DNA from: Talpa occidentalis
Taxonomy: Eukaryota; Chordata; Mammalia; Eulipotyphla; Talpidae
NCBI RefSeq assembly: GCF_014898055.3
Contig: NW_026555331.1
Coordinates: 98,602,684 to 98,666,683, forward strand
Direction of reading: 5' to 3'
Length of the DNA stretch: 64,000 nt
The notes beneath the pieces were generated by a model that saw nothing but the letters and a program-made list of their open reading frames with translations, had not been told where the DNA came from and did not search any database. Positions within the stretch are counted from its first letter, which is position 1. The number at the start of each line of letters is the position of its first letter. Shown piece after piece: positions 39,080-51,217 of this stretch. The position numbers and the translations under genes were made by a program.

Positions 39080-39312
39080 GCCATATAGCAGACGATCATA
39101 ATCTTGAGTCAGATTACCTACATGTAAATCCTAACCCCATCATTTACAAAATGATCTTGGGTGTATTATTTTATCTTTTGTGACTCTTCTGCAAAATGGT
39201 AATAATAAAATACTCAGGTCATAATTACTTTTGAAGTTTAAAAGATAAAGTGAAATGAAATTACTTAGCATAGTCCATAGCATATGGATATACTCAATGA
39301 ATGATAATCAGA
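39080..39312 (+). repeat. MIR, plus strand
   Basis: Sense MIR order: 'cttgagtcagattacctacatgtaaatcctaaccccatc', 'atgatcttgggtgtattatttta', 'tgcaaaatggtaataataa', 'acttagcatagtccatagcatatgg', 'ctcaatgaatgataat'. Nearly complete. Confidence 0.8.
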
Positions 39313-39585
39313 TCTAACTATCATGCTGGCTCTGTCATTAATTAGTTGAGCAACTTTTATTAAGTCACTAGCTCTCTAGTATTCAACTTTATATTTGTAT
39401 TATAAAAGTCCTAATGGCTAAAATTAAATCCAACAATTATCCATTGTGCCAAGTTTCTACTAGTCCTGAATTTTCAAGATTGGGACTGCTACAGCAGGTC
39501 TGGACATATTGATGTGAATAGAACTTTTTATTTTGTGTTACTTTAACTAATGTGCTGAAGAGTCAGTTTCCACAGATTAGATTTC

Positions 39586-39858
39586 TTTTTTTTTTTTTAA
39601 AGATTTATTTATTTATACAAGCACTGGGTACAGTCTGAAGTGCTGGACAGTGAGAGAATTCAGCAGAGCCAGAGCGGGGGACAGAACAGACAGAACGACG
39701 AAATACACTGCTGAGGGGAGCAGAGGGCGCGGCAGGAGAGGTCTGTCGCGCCATGTGGGACCCCCCCACCCCTGCAGCCAGGGATGGAACCGGTGCTGCA
39801 GAGGCTGTGGGCAGCTTCACAGCCCAGCGCTCAACCACTGCGCCACCAGGAGAGGCCC
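39586..39858 (-). repeat. tRNA-derived SINE (younger subfamily), minus strand
   Basis: T-run plus 'aaagatttatttatttatacaagcactgggtacagtctgaag' is the reversed younger-type 3' end. Body 'cagagccagagcggggga', B box reverse 'cagggatggaaccggtgctgcag', head 'caccaggagaggccc'. Target-site duplications not clear. High CpG content supports youth. Confidence 0.95.
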
Positions 39859-40098
39859 TACATTTCATTTCTTATGGATTAAGTTAAGCATGTTTTGAAA
39901 TATTGTGGTATTTGAATTTCCCTGTCAAGAGTTGCACATGTTACTTATTTCATCTCAGACTGGTATGTGAAATGTCAATTTCTATCCTCACATAAACTGA
40001 TAATAGGTAAGCTGTCCTATAGACATAACTTACTGTTGTGATACCAAACAAGGGTTTCCATACTTATCCTATACAAATATTTATTATGGCAGCATATA

Positions 40099-40177
40099 TT
40101 GGGTTGTCGGAAAAGTTGTGACGCATTTTTGCATAGAAAACATAGAAAAATACGTCATGACTTTTCTGAAAACCCAG
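40099..40177. mobile_element. Mariner-type MITE (MADE1-like), about 79 bp
   Basis: A near-perfect palindrome flanked by TA dinucleotides. The left arm begins 'ttgggttgtcggaaaagtt' and the right arm ends 'gacttttctgaaaacccag'; arms of about 32 bp pair with few mismatches. Length, TA target site and terminal sequence match the non-autonomous mariner miniature elements of mammals, such as MADE1. No transposase is present. Exact family not determined. Confidence 0.85.
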
Positions 40178-40727
40178 TATAATGACATTCTGAGAACTGT
40201 AGAAGATTCTCTCAGGTTTCTCTCTGTCCTCTTTCCACTGCTTCTCATCTCAGCATCTCAAAAGATTTCTCCATCTTATTAATGTTCTGCATCGTGGCTA
40301 CCAATGCACAGGTCACAGAGAATGCATCCCCCAACAGCAGAAATGACTTCCTGGGTTCCAGTATATTTCGGAATTTGAAGTTCTGGTGATAATTGACTTG
40401 CTTATAGAATTTGACCTTCTAACCACTTTTTCCTTTTCAAAGTGTTTGTTTTCTGGGTTTTTACCAGTGAGCCTATACTATATTTTATTTCTTGCCCTGC
40501 TGACCACGCAGAGTCTTCAAAGGTTATGTTACCCAGATTCCTCTTCATGGCCATATTCGGTAACGTCTCTACATATTCCTCTGTGGAATATCCGTGACTT
40601 AATGTACCATAATATATTTTCACTCTCAAATCTACTGTAACAGTTCATACTTCTCTTAGGCTTCAAGTCTATTCCTAATTGTCTTTTGATTACCTCCATT
40701 GGTAAATTTCTGTAGGATAGTTCTAAT

Positions 40728-40880
40728 TTTTTCTATTGAGGTAGTATTGGTTAACAAACTATGCATGACCCAGAAGTACTGGGTGACCCTTCTTCAGAGT
40801 CATGTTACCATACCACACGCACCAACAACATACCTTAAATTAACTTCCCCAATACATATTTGGTTTCCTCATGTATTCTT
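40728..40880 (-). repeat. LINE-1 3' UTR fragment, minus strand (tentative)
   Basis: 'ctattgaggtagtattggttaacaaactatgcatga' closely parallels 36724-36760 ('attgaggtaacattggtttacaacactgtatatga'), the reversed end of an L1 3' UTR. The copy is cut by the SINE that starts at 40881. Confidence 0.6.
40865..40880. repeat. SINE target-site duplication, left
   Basis: 'ttcctcatgtattctt' is repeated exactly at 41160-41175. Confidence 0.97.
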
Positions 40881-41159
40881 TTTTTTTTTTTAAAGATTTA
40901 TTTGTTTATTTATACAAGCACTGGGTACAGTCAGAAGGGTGGGAGGGTGAGAGAATTCACCAGAGCCAGAGCGGGGAGCAGAGCAGGCAGAAGGACCGAA
41001 GTACACTGCTGAGAGGAGCAGTGGGCAGCAGGAGAGGTCTGCGCACCTTGTGGGACCCTCCTCCAGTTGCCGGGGAGCAGCCAGGATCGAACCGGCGCAG
41101 CAGAGGAAGCGGGCAGCTTTGCAATTCAGTGCTCAACCACTGCGCCACCGGGGAGGCCC
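40881..41159 (-). repeat. tRNA-derived SINE (younger subfamily), minus strand
   Basis: Reversed tail 'taaagatttatttgtttatttatacaagcactgggtacagtcagaag', body 'accagagccagagcggggagcagagcaggcag', B box reverse 'ggatcgaaccggcgcagc', head 'ccaccggggaggccc'. Exact 16-bp target-site duplications and high CpG content make it one of the youngest copies here. Confidence 0.97.
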
Positions 41160-41175
41160 TTCCTCATGTATTCTT
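41160..41175. repeat. SINE target-site duplication, right
   Basis: Exact partner of 40865-40880. Confidence 0.97.
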
Positions 41176-41284
41176 CAACTAATTACTAAATATACCTTAG
41201 ACCTCTTATCTCCTACATATCTTTTGAATTTGTTACCTTCTTTCCATCATCAAATATCACTTTCTTGATCTGGGTCATTTTCAC

Positions 41285-41665
41285 CTCTCTCATAAGCCTG
41301 TTTCAATATCATTTTCTCAGTTCATTCTCTAAACTAACACCAGGAGAATGTATCCAAAACTCCAATATAACTATCCTCTTGTTTAAAATTTCTCAATAAT
41401 TACTTATCATCTGCAGGAGAAAGTCTAAGCTCCTTGCACACTGCTCTAGCTTTATCATTGATTACCTCTTTTCATAATCAAACACAAACTCTTAAAAATT
41501 TAATATACCTGGGTCCCTTGCACATTCTGTTACCTTCCTTTCATTACCCCAGTATCCATTCCTTTTTCACTCTTCAAAACCCTTCCCAGAACTTCTTTCC
41601 TGTAAAGTCTTTCTTGATTCCCAGATAGAGAAAATTTCTTCTTCATTACACTAACCCTTATGGTC
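41285..41665 (+). repeat. LINE-2 fragment, plus strand
   Basis: L2-like text in order: 'ctctaaactaacaccaggagaatgtatcc', 'aggagaaagtctaagctccttgcacactgctctagc', 'gggtcccttgcacattctgttacc', 'ttcccagaacttctttcctg', 'cttgattcccagatagag'. Frame-broken. Confidence 0.55.
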
Positions 41666-42832
41666 GAAATAAATTGCAGTTATTGATTACACAATTCTGC
41701 TGTTATGATTCTAAACTGCTCCTACCAGATGAATAAAATAGAGAGCAAAAGTTCAGTAGAAAGTGGTGAGGATCAAGATACGGAATACATAGCATGTAGT
41801 GATTATTTAGTAAAAGGAATTGTGAAGAGCTTATGCATAATTTTATTTATGCCACATTTTATTGACCACAATGCAGTTCCTGCATTGATACTGAATGTTC
41901 AGTTGATCTTGAAATAGAGTTGAAGGATGGGACACTGCCCCCTTTGTCCCTGGACCACTAGTGCAGAGTTCACAAACATAAATGTCTACAGGGTTCAGGC
42001 ATGCAACACAGATGAATGAACCCAGCCTATAGAACAGTAACATGACACAGTGGAAAAATGGTAATTTTTATGGAACTACACCCTGTCCAATTGGTTTAGG
42101 TCCTGAAACTAAATAACTCTCAAGGAGACAGCAGGGAGTGGTGAGAACTGTGACAAAGAGCAGAGTGTGGGCTCCTTTTTAAATAGCAGCATACATACAG
42201 CTCATTGCCTGTAAAAACGAAGGCCTGGTTGTGCTCAATGTGCTGTTGTTCAAACTAAGCTGAAAATAGGATTTTAAAACATCTCGCACAAAATTCAGTA
42301 ACTTTTAATACTCTATGGGCATAATGAAGGCTAAATGTATTTGATTCTAAACCTTGTTTTCCCCAGCCAATCAAGAAAAATCCAGAAAGTTCAAGCCAAC
42401 AATAAGGAATATACCTGAGAGGAATACAAGCATTTATTGATTAGGCAATTATGTGAAATTTAGACCAAGGAGCAATTTTCATCTTTCTTTAGATAATCTC
42501 ACCATGTTAGATTATGGATACCTTAATAAAGCCAAGTTCCTTTCCCTTGGCCATTTGATCTCCTTTAAAGGATACTTGCCAATTACCCATCCTTTCTCTT
42601 CTCTACCCCTTCTCTGTCCCAGGAGTAGCCAAAGTAAATGTATTCAAGGGCTACTTCATCTATGGTTTCCACTGGGTTTGGTACTTCCGGGGCACTGGTC
42701 GTAAAGAACTGAAGAGTAGGAAAAAACTGAAGTCAGAGCCTTATTTGCCCTATTTTCCCTCTGCTGGTTCACTGATTTTCTGTCTTCTTCCTATTTGAAG
42801 CCCTCTTTGTTCAGCTCGTCCTAACCCTTTGT

Positions 42833-42866
42833 GTATATGTGTGGTGTGGTTTGTGTGTGTGTGTGT
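42833..42866 (+). repeat. (TG)n microsatellite
   Basis: Imperfect TG repeat 'tgtggtgtggtttgtgtgtgtgtgtgtctgtg'. Confidence 0.9.
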
Positions 42867-43719
42867 CTGTGCATGCACATGTGCATTTGCTCTTTTAAGT
42901 CAAGGGTGCTAAAGACTCCCCACTGTTAAAAAGCCCCTGGTGGGCTGCACTATTCCTGCACTTCCATAAAACCTTCCCTACAGGCTTCAATTACCAGCTT
43001 AACTCAGGTTTCCATTTCCTGCTAGGATCCTGCTTAAGAAACCATTTCCAAGATCACAATCATTTCACAGTGTTAGGATCTTAACTGGGCAAGTCTTTTC
43101 ATCAAATCTTCTAATTCTTATTTTTTCTGAGTCTTTTGGAAAAGCTAAGCTATTTGGCAGGAAGTAGTAGGAGTCTTAAGAATATATTTCTCTTTTGACC
43201 CACTAACTTCACCTTCAAATTTTTTCCAAAGAAAGAATCTTCTTATATATTCAAGAATTTGAATAAAGATTTATGCAAATACTTTTGTGACTAAAATGGT
43301 CAAAAACTATAAACAACCCATATCCCCTCCTATGGGAATGCCAAGATCTTTTCTTTGCTTAACCAGTTTCCCATTCCACATTGCTCTCTGCCCTGTGAGG
43401 TCAGTCTCTGGACTCTAGCTATGATTTCCTATCCTCTGGCTCAGAGATGAATCTTAATAATGATGTGTGTTGATAGGAAGAAAGAAGAGGTAGTTATTCT
43501 CTCAGGGCCTTCCCCTCAGATAACCTCAGGTTGCTATGACTGTTAAACAAAGGTGTCAGAACTTATCAGGTGATATCCACACACTCAATACATTTGGCCC
43601 TTCTTTTGCCCTTTCAAGCCTAAGGATAATAATGCATCCTTCCACTATTTCTAACTCAGGCTTGTGGAATAATATACAATGCAGAAAGATAACCATGAAG
43701 AATGGAATCATATTAAAAA

Positions 43720-43895
43720 TTGTTTAACTCCAGTATGGATACAGCTATATAAAAATAAAGCAAATAATTTGGTGGTACGAGTAGTATGGTGATATAATTC
43801 TGAAGAAGTATGAGCCTATACCTTAAATCACATACAACGTTGTAGAACAATGTTACCTCAATAAAAAATACAATTTTTTAAAAAGCAAATAAAAT
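43720..43895 (+). repeat. LINE-1 3' end fragment
   Basis: 'gcctataccttaaatcacatacaacgttgtagaacaatgttacctcaataaaaaa' is the L1M-type 3' terminus ending in an A-rich tail. Confidence 0.6.
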
Positions 43896-44630
43896 TCACT
43901 GTGAAAATGGAATCTATTTTTTTAATTTTCTATAATGAAAACATTAAAAATAAACAGATTCTTATCAAAGGTTGATTATATATGGAAAACTTTGCAGATC
44001 ATGCTTAGAGGAAACTTAGACTTGGCAAAGGTGGCATTTTTAGAAAGGACTCTTGACAATCAAGAAGGAAAAATGAAAAGGAAAAGGGGAGAAACATGTT
44101 CAACTAAGGGTAAAACCAATGAAAAAGCAAGTGAAAGTGTTTGGAAACTAGGATTCTGTACTGTAAAGCATGGGACTGTGGATGGTGGAAAGGAGATGTC
44201 GGGGAAAAAATGGTACTGGGAATGTGATTTGGGATCAGAATGTTCAAAGTTTCACAGTTGATTCCAAAGATCTGTCCCATGGTAGGAAGAGAGGTTGAGG
44301 AAATGCACAAGATGAAGCCCAGAAGCATGGAAGGTTTAACAAATTTAGATGTGTGTTTCGGAAGGAAAACTTTCAGAGGTCTGCAGGGAAGGGGCAGCTG
44401 GGAGTTCAACACAAGGATGTGAAAAAGCCTGAACTAGGACAGCAATAAAGTCATTAAATAGTAAATAATACCTAAGAGAAAATAATACCTAAGGTGCACT
44501 GCAGAACTTGATCATTTTCTCTGCTAATTTAGCTTGAAAATTGTTTAAATGACCAAAATACTTTGCATTTTTGTTGTGATTGTATATCATGCTGAAATTA
44601 TTATTTAGAAATAATTTTCATATATTTCTG
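43896..44630. other. Non-coding DNA; 108-codon frame without support
   Basis: A plus frame at 43935-44261 opens with ATG, but it is overlapped by a 102-codon minus frame, has Lys/Glu-rich AT-driven composition, and shows no domain or flanking splice or CpG context. I do not call it a gene. Confidence 0.45.
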
Positions 44631-44639
44631 AATCTTTAG

Positions 44640-45430
44640 AGCATTAACTTCCCAGATATGGCATTCGTATTTCAAATATTTAAAATATTTTCTCGCATTG
44701 TCAATTGCAAGAAAGTTTGAGCCAATTTACAATTCCACTATCAATGAGTTCATATTTCAACCCTCTGTTGTTATTATTATTTGTCATTTTGAAGTCTTTG
44801 AGAATTTAATGGGTAAAAATGACATCTTGTTCTGTTAATTAGTTTTTTTGATAACTCATGAAGTTGAACTTTCCCTACATATTTGTATATATTTATATTC
44901 CATATGCCTGAATCACATGCTGACGCAATTTGCACACTTATTTATTATAGGCTAAGTGTTTTCTTATCCTCTTCTATAAACAGTCTATGGTATGTATTTT
45001 TACTCTTCTGAAATATTCATAAATACCTAAATTTTAAAGAAATCAACCTCAAATTTGTTCTTTTGATTAATTTTTTTATATTAGAAAGATCTTTTGTTAC
45101 CAATGTCAGAAAAACAGATAGTCTTGTAGTTTTACAGTAAGTCTTTTAATTCATTATTAATGTATTTTAGTATAAAATAAGTTTTAGTATAAAATATAGA
45201 TTCCTAAATCAGTGGTTTTTCCCAAATAGTTGACAATTGTACCGGCATCATTTATATCATTTATTAACTTATTTATTTCTATTGAGTGTGAAACACATTT
45301 TATATTATGTTAATTTGTTATTAATATTAGAGTCTATTTCTGAGCTTTTTAATTTAACAACCTAGTCATCTTCTTTTATAATATAGTATTCCTAATAATA
45401 CTATGCTTTATAGGACCTATCACTTTTAAT
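44640..45430 (-). repeat. LINE-1 (L1M-type) 3' region, minus strand
   Basis: Antisense L1M phrases: 'aagtttgagccaatttacaattccactatcaatgag', 'gagaatttaatgggtaaaaatgacatcttgttctgttaatta', 'gaagttgaactttccc', 'tcccaaatagttgacaattgtaccggcatcatttat'. Old and AT-rich. Confidence 0.65.
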
Positions 45431-46133
45431 GTAGTAAATATTCAATAAATAATTACATATTTATTAAATGAATGTTTAAATAGAATATCCTGTGCCTAAT
45501 TTATAAAGAATTTCCTCATTAAGTTAAAAGGTCACATTCTTCAAGGTGAAACATGAAGTAATTCTGAAATTGGAGAAGGGGGTTAAGAATGGAAGCATTC
45601 CAAGTATAAAAATGTCATGTGAATTTGATTAGAATAATTCAAATTTTTCAGTGACTTCATTCTCTAGAGGCTATGTGATCATGAGAAAATGCTGAGAGGG
45701 AGAATTCTAGTTGTGGGCTCACTTCTGAGTTACTGAAGTTCAGAAGGACCTTTAGCTGTGTAATGATGTGCAAATCAGACCACATAATCACAATGGCTCA
45801 AGAAATGAAATACATCACTGCAAAAATGTTGTTATTATAATGTCTGCTGATACCTTTATTTGGGAGAACCAGCTATATGCTCTTAGCATTACTGTACACT
45901 TAGAATGCTGAGCAATAAAGCAATAGCATTTAAAACTTGTAACACCTTAATTTACCCTCGTGACTACATATAAAATTAAACACATCAAATTTTACATAAA
46001 AGGCAGTATTGAGTATGTTGTCCTAATCATGTGTAAATAAGTGAAGCTGTCATCTAGTTTTATATCAAAGTGTACAAAGATAACTTAAGGTTGTGGAACA
46101 CTTTTGTTTGAAGACATAAAACTAGATGGTCAT

Positions 46134-46149
46134 AAAGAATGCTAGGTCA
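46134..46149. repeat. SINE target-site duplication, left
   Basis: 'aaagaatgctaggtca' is repeated exactly at 46488-46503. A further related copy, 'aaagaatgctaggaca', follows at 46505-46520. Confidence 0.93.
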
Positions 46150-46385
46150 GGGCACCCCAGTGGAGCAGTGGTTAAGCGCTGGGCTGCGAAGCTGCCCACA
46201 GCCTCTGCAGTGCTGGTTTGATCCCCGGCCACCCGCAAGGGTCCCACATGGCGCACAGACCTCTCCCGTAGCGTCCGCTGCTACCCTAAGCAGTGTACTT
46301 TGTCAGTCTGCCTGTTCTGCTCCCCGCTCTGGCTCTGGTGAATTCTCTCACCCTCCTGCGCTTCTGACTGTACCCACTGTGTGTA

Positions 46386-46440
<55 letters not shown>

Positions 46441-46487
46441 ATCTTTAAAAATAAATACATAAATGTGGTTACACACATTAAAAAAAA
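46150..46487 (+). repeat. tRNA-derived SINE (younger subfamily), long compound tail
   Basis: Head 'gggcaccccagtggagcagtggttaagcgctgggctgcgaagctg', B box 'ggtttgatccccgg', body 'cagacctctcccgtagcg', 3' end 'gcgcttctgactgtacccactgtgtgtat'. The tail is an (AAAT)n run of about 14 units, then 'taaatacataaatgtggttacacac' and poly(A). Exact 16-bp target-site duplications flank the whole. Confidence 0.95.
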
Positions 46488-46839
46488 AAAGAATGCTAGG
46501 TCATAAAGAATGCTAGGACATGTACATTACCTCTATTAACGTGCATAAAGAATTATAAAGTCACAGTAAAGTATTGTATTCAGCAAAAGTAAAGACATTA
46601 GATGTTATTTTATGATTATATGCAAGTCCTGAAATAAGTATTTATGTATGTTCAATGTGGCTTATATTATGAAATTAAAATCATATAAATTAGCACTAAA
46701 AGATCCCTTGGGATAATATATGGTGAATTCTAACAAGTTTCATTCAAAGAATCAATAGATCTCCCCTTTGATTCTCACAATAATCTTATTTGGTAGTGGG
46801 GTATGTGTGAGAGACAGAGTGGTGTGTGAGAGAGGCTGT

Positions 46840-47215
46840 ATTATTTTAAGGTAGTTCACAGAAAAATTGAATGGAAAGTTCCACATAACCCCTGGCCCCA
46901 TACACACATAGCCTTCTCCACTTTCAACATCCTGCACCACAGTGGTTTATTTGTTATAACTGATCAGCCCACATTGACACTGACACATCATCATCATGCA
47001 AATTCCAGTTTATAGAGGGTTCACTTTTATTGTTTCATATCCTGTAAGTTTTGACAAATGCAAAATGATATATATCACCTCTTGTATATAAGAATGTTAC
47101 TGTAGACTTATACAGAGTAGTTTCATTACCCTAAGAATCCTCTGTTCCCCTTCCATTCATTTGCCCCTCCCCCTTACCCTGCCAGCCATTGTGTTTTGCT
47201 GTTTCCACAGTCAAA
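46840..47215 (-). repeat. LINE-1 (L1ME/L1M-type) 3' UTR, minus strand
   Basis: 'ggtagttcacagaaaaattgaatggaaagtt', 'acccctggccccatacacacatagccttctcc', 'ttcaacatcctgcaccacagtgg', 'gagtagtttcattaccctaagaatcctctg'. Antisense of an old L1M 3' region. Confidence 0.75.
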
Positions 47216-47934
47216 AGCAAAGACTCCTCCATTCTTCCCACTGAAAAGCCAGGGGACTGATACGCGATTAAAGTTCTGGAAATCAGACAATCCCAACCAC
47301 AACTATGAATGTTGAGCAAGTGGTCCAAGATGAAGGGATGATGAGAAAAATTTTTTTCTTGCTGGACACTTACTGCTACTGCTTATGCTTCCCTTGGTTT
47401 GTGGCCTATTCAACCCTGGTCTCTCATTCTGTGAGCTCCCAGTTTCTTTTCAATAACTTCATTTTTACTTATGGAAATCATGGTCTGGCTGTTATTTGAA
47501 ACCAAAAAGCTATCACTGTTATGAGGTGGTAGAGAAGAATCAGAACTCTGATTCTTGCATGCCTGCCTGGTAATTTTCTTGAAGAAGTGAGGTTGGTCTC
47601 CTCACCTACCTAGTTTTCAGTTTACACGTTTACACATATATAAAATGGTACTTGCTCAGCTGTATGGAAAATTAGTGTGTGAGATATCCCTTGAATAAAG
47701 GCTTTTTCCTTTGAAGAATTTAATTGCATGTTGGCCTATTTCACCTTCTGGAAATTCCTCCAGTAAAGAATTTAACTTTAACCATATATTTCCCAAAATT
47801 ACATTAACATCTTAAGAAGTTAATCACCAAGGAAAGGGACATTGACTGCAGCACTTTATTTTTCTTTGAATTTGTACCTGACACTGGAATTTGTCAATAA
47901 GTACATATGAGACCTTTGAGGAGTCTCTGTATTA

Positions 47935-48120
47935 ACCCATATAGTGGGATTCTTAAACTTCAGGGTGTGTGAGAGTCATTTGAGGATATTGCTCTAATAC
48001 ATATTACTGGGCACCCTATCAGATTTACAAATTCAGAATCTCCTGAAATAGAACTGAGGAATCAATCTGTAGGTGATTATGTTGCAGTCTTCAGTCTAGT
48101 GTTTGAGGAACACTACCTTA
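47935..48120 (+). repeat. MER5-type hAT-Charlie relic
   Basis: 'gattcttaaacttcagggtgtgtgagagtcatttgaggat', 'tattactgggcaccctatcag', 'gtgtttgaggaacact'. Nearly full-length MER5A-like copy. Confidence 0.75.
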
Positions 48121-48525
48121 TGTGATATTTCAGCGAAAAGTAACTTCCAATAGCTTCTATCGTGTATCACTGGAAAAAATCAGAAGTTGTAGCAACTATA
48201 ATACAGCCTACTAGTTGGACTATTCATCATATCCTAAAAGCTGTACAAGTTTAGAGAATTTGTAAACATTTGCTTAAAAACCTATTGAATACCTCAGATC
48301 CCCACTTCAGAAAGAAACAATATAAAATATGAGTATGGTTTTAGCTATGAGTTCAATAATTTCAACCAAAAAATCTAGTAAAGGTGTGAATCCACACTAA
48401 AAGGAGCAGTCCTTCAGATTTCTCTCTCACTCCTGCTATATACCTATAATTGATTCACTTTAAACCATGAAGTGTATTAGTGAAAAATTAAGGTTAAAGG
48501 AGTAGGGAAGAAAGTTCCATCATCT

Positions 48526-48766
48526 CGCAGCACTATGAAGCTATCTAGAACAATGCAGTAAGAGTTTGATCTGGCCTGGTAGGTGACCCACATGGCGCAG
48601 CAGACCTCTCCTGACTCAACCACTACTCCACTCATCCGTGTATTTCAGTCAATCTACCTGTTCTATTCCCCACTCTGTCTCTGGTGAATCCTCTCACCAC
48701 CCCCACACCTCTGGTGTATACCCCAGTTCTTGTATGCATAAATAAATCTTTAAAAAATAAAAGAAA
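48526..48766 (+). repeat. tRNA-derived SINE, degraded older copy
   Basis: The tRNA-like head is decayed ('cagcactatgaagctatcta ... agagtttgatctggcc'), but the body is clear: 'ccacatggcgcagcagacctctcctgac', 'cccactctgtctctggtgaatcctctcacc', 'gtataccccagttcttgtatgcataaataaatctt'. No clean target-site duplication. Confidence 0.9.
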
Positions 48767-50500
48767 ATTAAGTCTTCTAATTTATGGCCTACTTGAAACA
48801 AAAAGAATCAGGTGATAGGAAGTGTGGACTGAATGTTATGTTACAGCTGTAACATTACTTTAGACTATTTGTGAATTTTATATGCTCTCATTACCACAGA
48901 TGAAAAATTAGCTGTCAGAAATTTCAATGCAAGACAGAAACACAAACAGAAACAGGAATTAATCAAGTCATCTTCTTCTGAAACATTGTATCTCTGTTTA
49001 AATTCTTCACGTATTATCTCTGTTCAAATTCATCAGAGTCTTACAGCTAGGATACTGTGTATTTGATTTTGATAAATTTTTGATATCCAGAATTGTTCAC
49101 AACTGGAAAGTGCTGATAAATGGCTCTATGCTTATTTTTCAGTGACTCCATAAAACCAGAATCTGATGAATGTATTTGTATGTGCTTCATAAAACAAAGC
49201 ATTGAAGTCTTTCTTCCTAAAGGGCATCAAAATTTCCTGTAACAGATTGCCGAGTTTTGTTTTATTTCCCTTACTACAGAGTAGTTTTCATTTAGCATAC
49301 ATTCATTTGAATACATTAACACTGAACAACAGAGATTAAAAACTCAGTGTATCATCAATTTCACAAAATTACATTATTTTTGCATAAAATATTTTTATTT
49401 AACCCTGTAATTTCCATTAACATCCAACTTAATGTGATGAAACTGATGTGATAGCTATTTTACAATACAGGATGTATTTATACACTCATCTGGATGATGA
49501 ATTGTCTCTTTTCCCTTTAATGTAGCACTGCACTCTCTCTCAAGGGTGGCTGCATTCCTTAGGACTGTCAAATAAGTTCTAGAAAATACACAAATTCACT
49601 GCCTCCATTGGATAGTCACTAATCAGAGCCTGAGTATGTGCCTTTTGTGTTCTAAATTCAAGTCCTCATTCCTATTCTTACCTGTTTCAGGCCCTTTCTT
49701 AAAGACCATGGAAAGCAAAACTAGAGCTGTTCAAGCTTGGAACTAAGAAAGAAATAAAGAATGAAGCTGAGCAAGAGCCAATTCTCTCCATTTAAAGAAC
49801 TACCTATAGTGAGATTGTATTTACAAGAATCAGTTTTTTAGTTCTGGATTATGCCTGTGGTCTCTCAAAAGTTCCTGGTTTGCAGATCTAGGACACTTGT
49901 AATTTTCCAACTTGGGTCCTGGTTTGCTTAGCTAATTCTGTGGGCCCCAATGGACAGTCCACACCTGGGAGCGGGAGTTTTCAATGTGTAGTTCATTAGA
50001 CAGGTACTTTCCATTCACTCAGTTAACAATTAGAAAACAGAAAGAAAAAAGAGAGAGTCTCCTACTTGTTTACTCCAAATATGGAGATGGAAACTATTAA
50101 ACAAATAAGAAGGAGGGGAAACTCCCTCATATTTCACCTTGACCTGGCTGTACTGGACTGATGCCTGTGAGAGGCGGGTGCTACGTGAAAAAGGTTCGCA
50201 GACTGCCAGTGGAAAAAAGAGAGGTCAGACATCATCACAGGGAACCACTCCTGCCCCTAGAGGAAAAAAAGAGAACTATCACCCTTGTGTCTCATTAGAA
50301 ACTGCCTTGATTTCCCTCCGTCAGCCTAGTTTGGTAGTGACAGGACCCCAGGAGATAGGCGGCTTCCCCGACAGTCGCCCAGCAAAATGCCCACCCCCCG
50401 CTTGCACCTAAATTTCTAAACTGCAAGCGGCAGAAATACCTTCTCACCTTCTCTCCTTAGCTGCTTTCTGTTTCTCCCGGTTTAGCCGACCTACGTAACT
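48767..50500. other. Non-coding DNA upstream of the CpG island
   Basis: AT-rich until about 50,100, then GC rises. A 90-codon frame at 50139-50411 has no recognisable domain and is probably chance, although it borders the CpG island and could lie in an upstream transcript. Confidence 0.45.
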
Positions 50501-50954
50501 TCTTTGTTCCGTTTATTGTTTATTGAGAAGGTCAAAGACACACAGTAATTAACAAAAGCCAGGAGACTCCACCAGACTCTGTAAAGAGCAGGGTTCTCCA
50601 GCCCAGGACAGAGGATGTGAGCGAAGGAGCCGCGAGAAATCTCAGCCAGCAGCTCGGGGTAGAGACTCCGCGAACTCACCCAACTCTCCAAGGGTTGGGG
50701 AGACCCCGGACGACTTGGGGGTGGGGCAAAGGGTAGGCTCCCAACTCTGCAATCAAAGTGGACAGTGCGCCCCTGCTGAACAGAGGGTATTGGGAACAAG
50801 GAGAGGCCCCGGACCACACTTTGTATGCGGCAGCCTGCGGGGCAGTGAGTATCTGAACAAAGAAGAGCGCAGCGCCCGGGTGGGAGACTAGGGTTTGCCA
50901 CTCGAGCTGAGCGAATCTCCACACCCTCACCGAACGTTGGGGTGCAAGGATTCC

Positions 50955-50986
50955 GGAAGGTGGGGGGGGGGCGGGGGGGTGAGAAG
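50955..50986 (+). other. G-rich run, quadruplex candidate
   Basis: 'ggaaggtggggggggggcgggggggtgag'-type sequence has at least four G-runs within 32 bases. It sits at the upstream shoulder of the CpG island, a common place for regulatory G-quadruplexes. Confidence 0.6.
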
Positions 50987-51133
50987 GAATAGGGCGTGCG
51001 ATTCCGGTAGCGCGGCTACGCATCGGGACTTCTTGTGAACGATGGGAACGGCAACTACCAGAGCCAAAGGGGAGAAAAAGAGCTGGAGTGAGCAAAACAA
51101 AGAGCGAGTGTGGGTTGCGGTGACTTCATGCCT

Positions 51134-51172
51134 CACCAATGTCCCGCCCACGCTATTGCTGCCTCCGAGCCA
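51134..51172 (+). promoter_or_regulatory. CCAAT box and GC box
   Basis: 'caccaatgtcccgcccacgc' places a CCAAT-type NF-Y site 6 bp from a GC-rich Sp/KLF/EGR-type site. This pairing is typical of TATA-less CpG-island core promoters, so a start site within the following 50-150 bp is plausible. Confidence 0.55.
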
Positions 51173-51217
51173 CCGCGGCGCTTAGGCGGCGGAGGCTAGG
51201 CGCTCCGTAGCGTGGGG

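Noticed and set aside
40099..40177. The palindrome as a microRNA gene
   Set aside because: TA-flanked mariner-type ends explain the hairpin; no evidence of processing is visible from sequence alone.
43935..44261. 108-codon Lys-rich plus frame
   Set aside because: Overlapped by an antisense frame of similar length, no domain, no CpG or splice context.
46386..46442. (AAAT)n tandem array as an independent satellite or CRISPR-like array
   Set aside because: It is the 3' tail of the SINE. No CRISPR repeats with unique spacers exist in the window.
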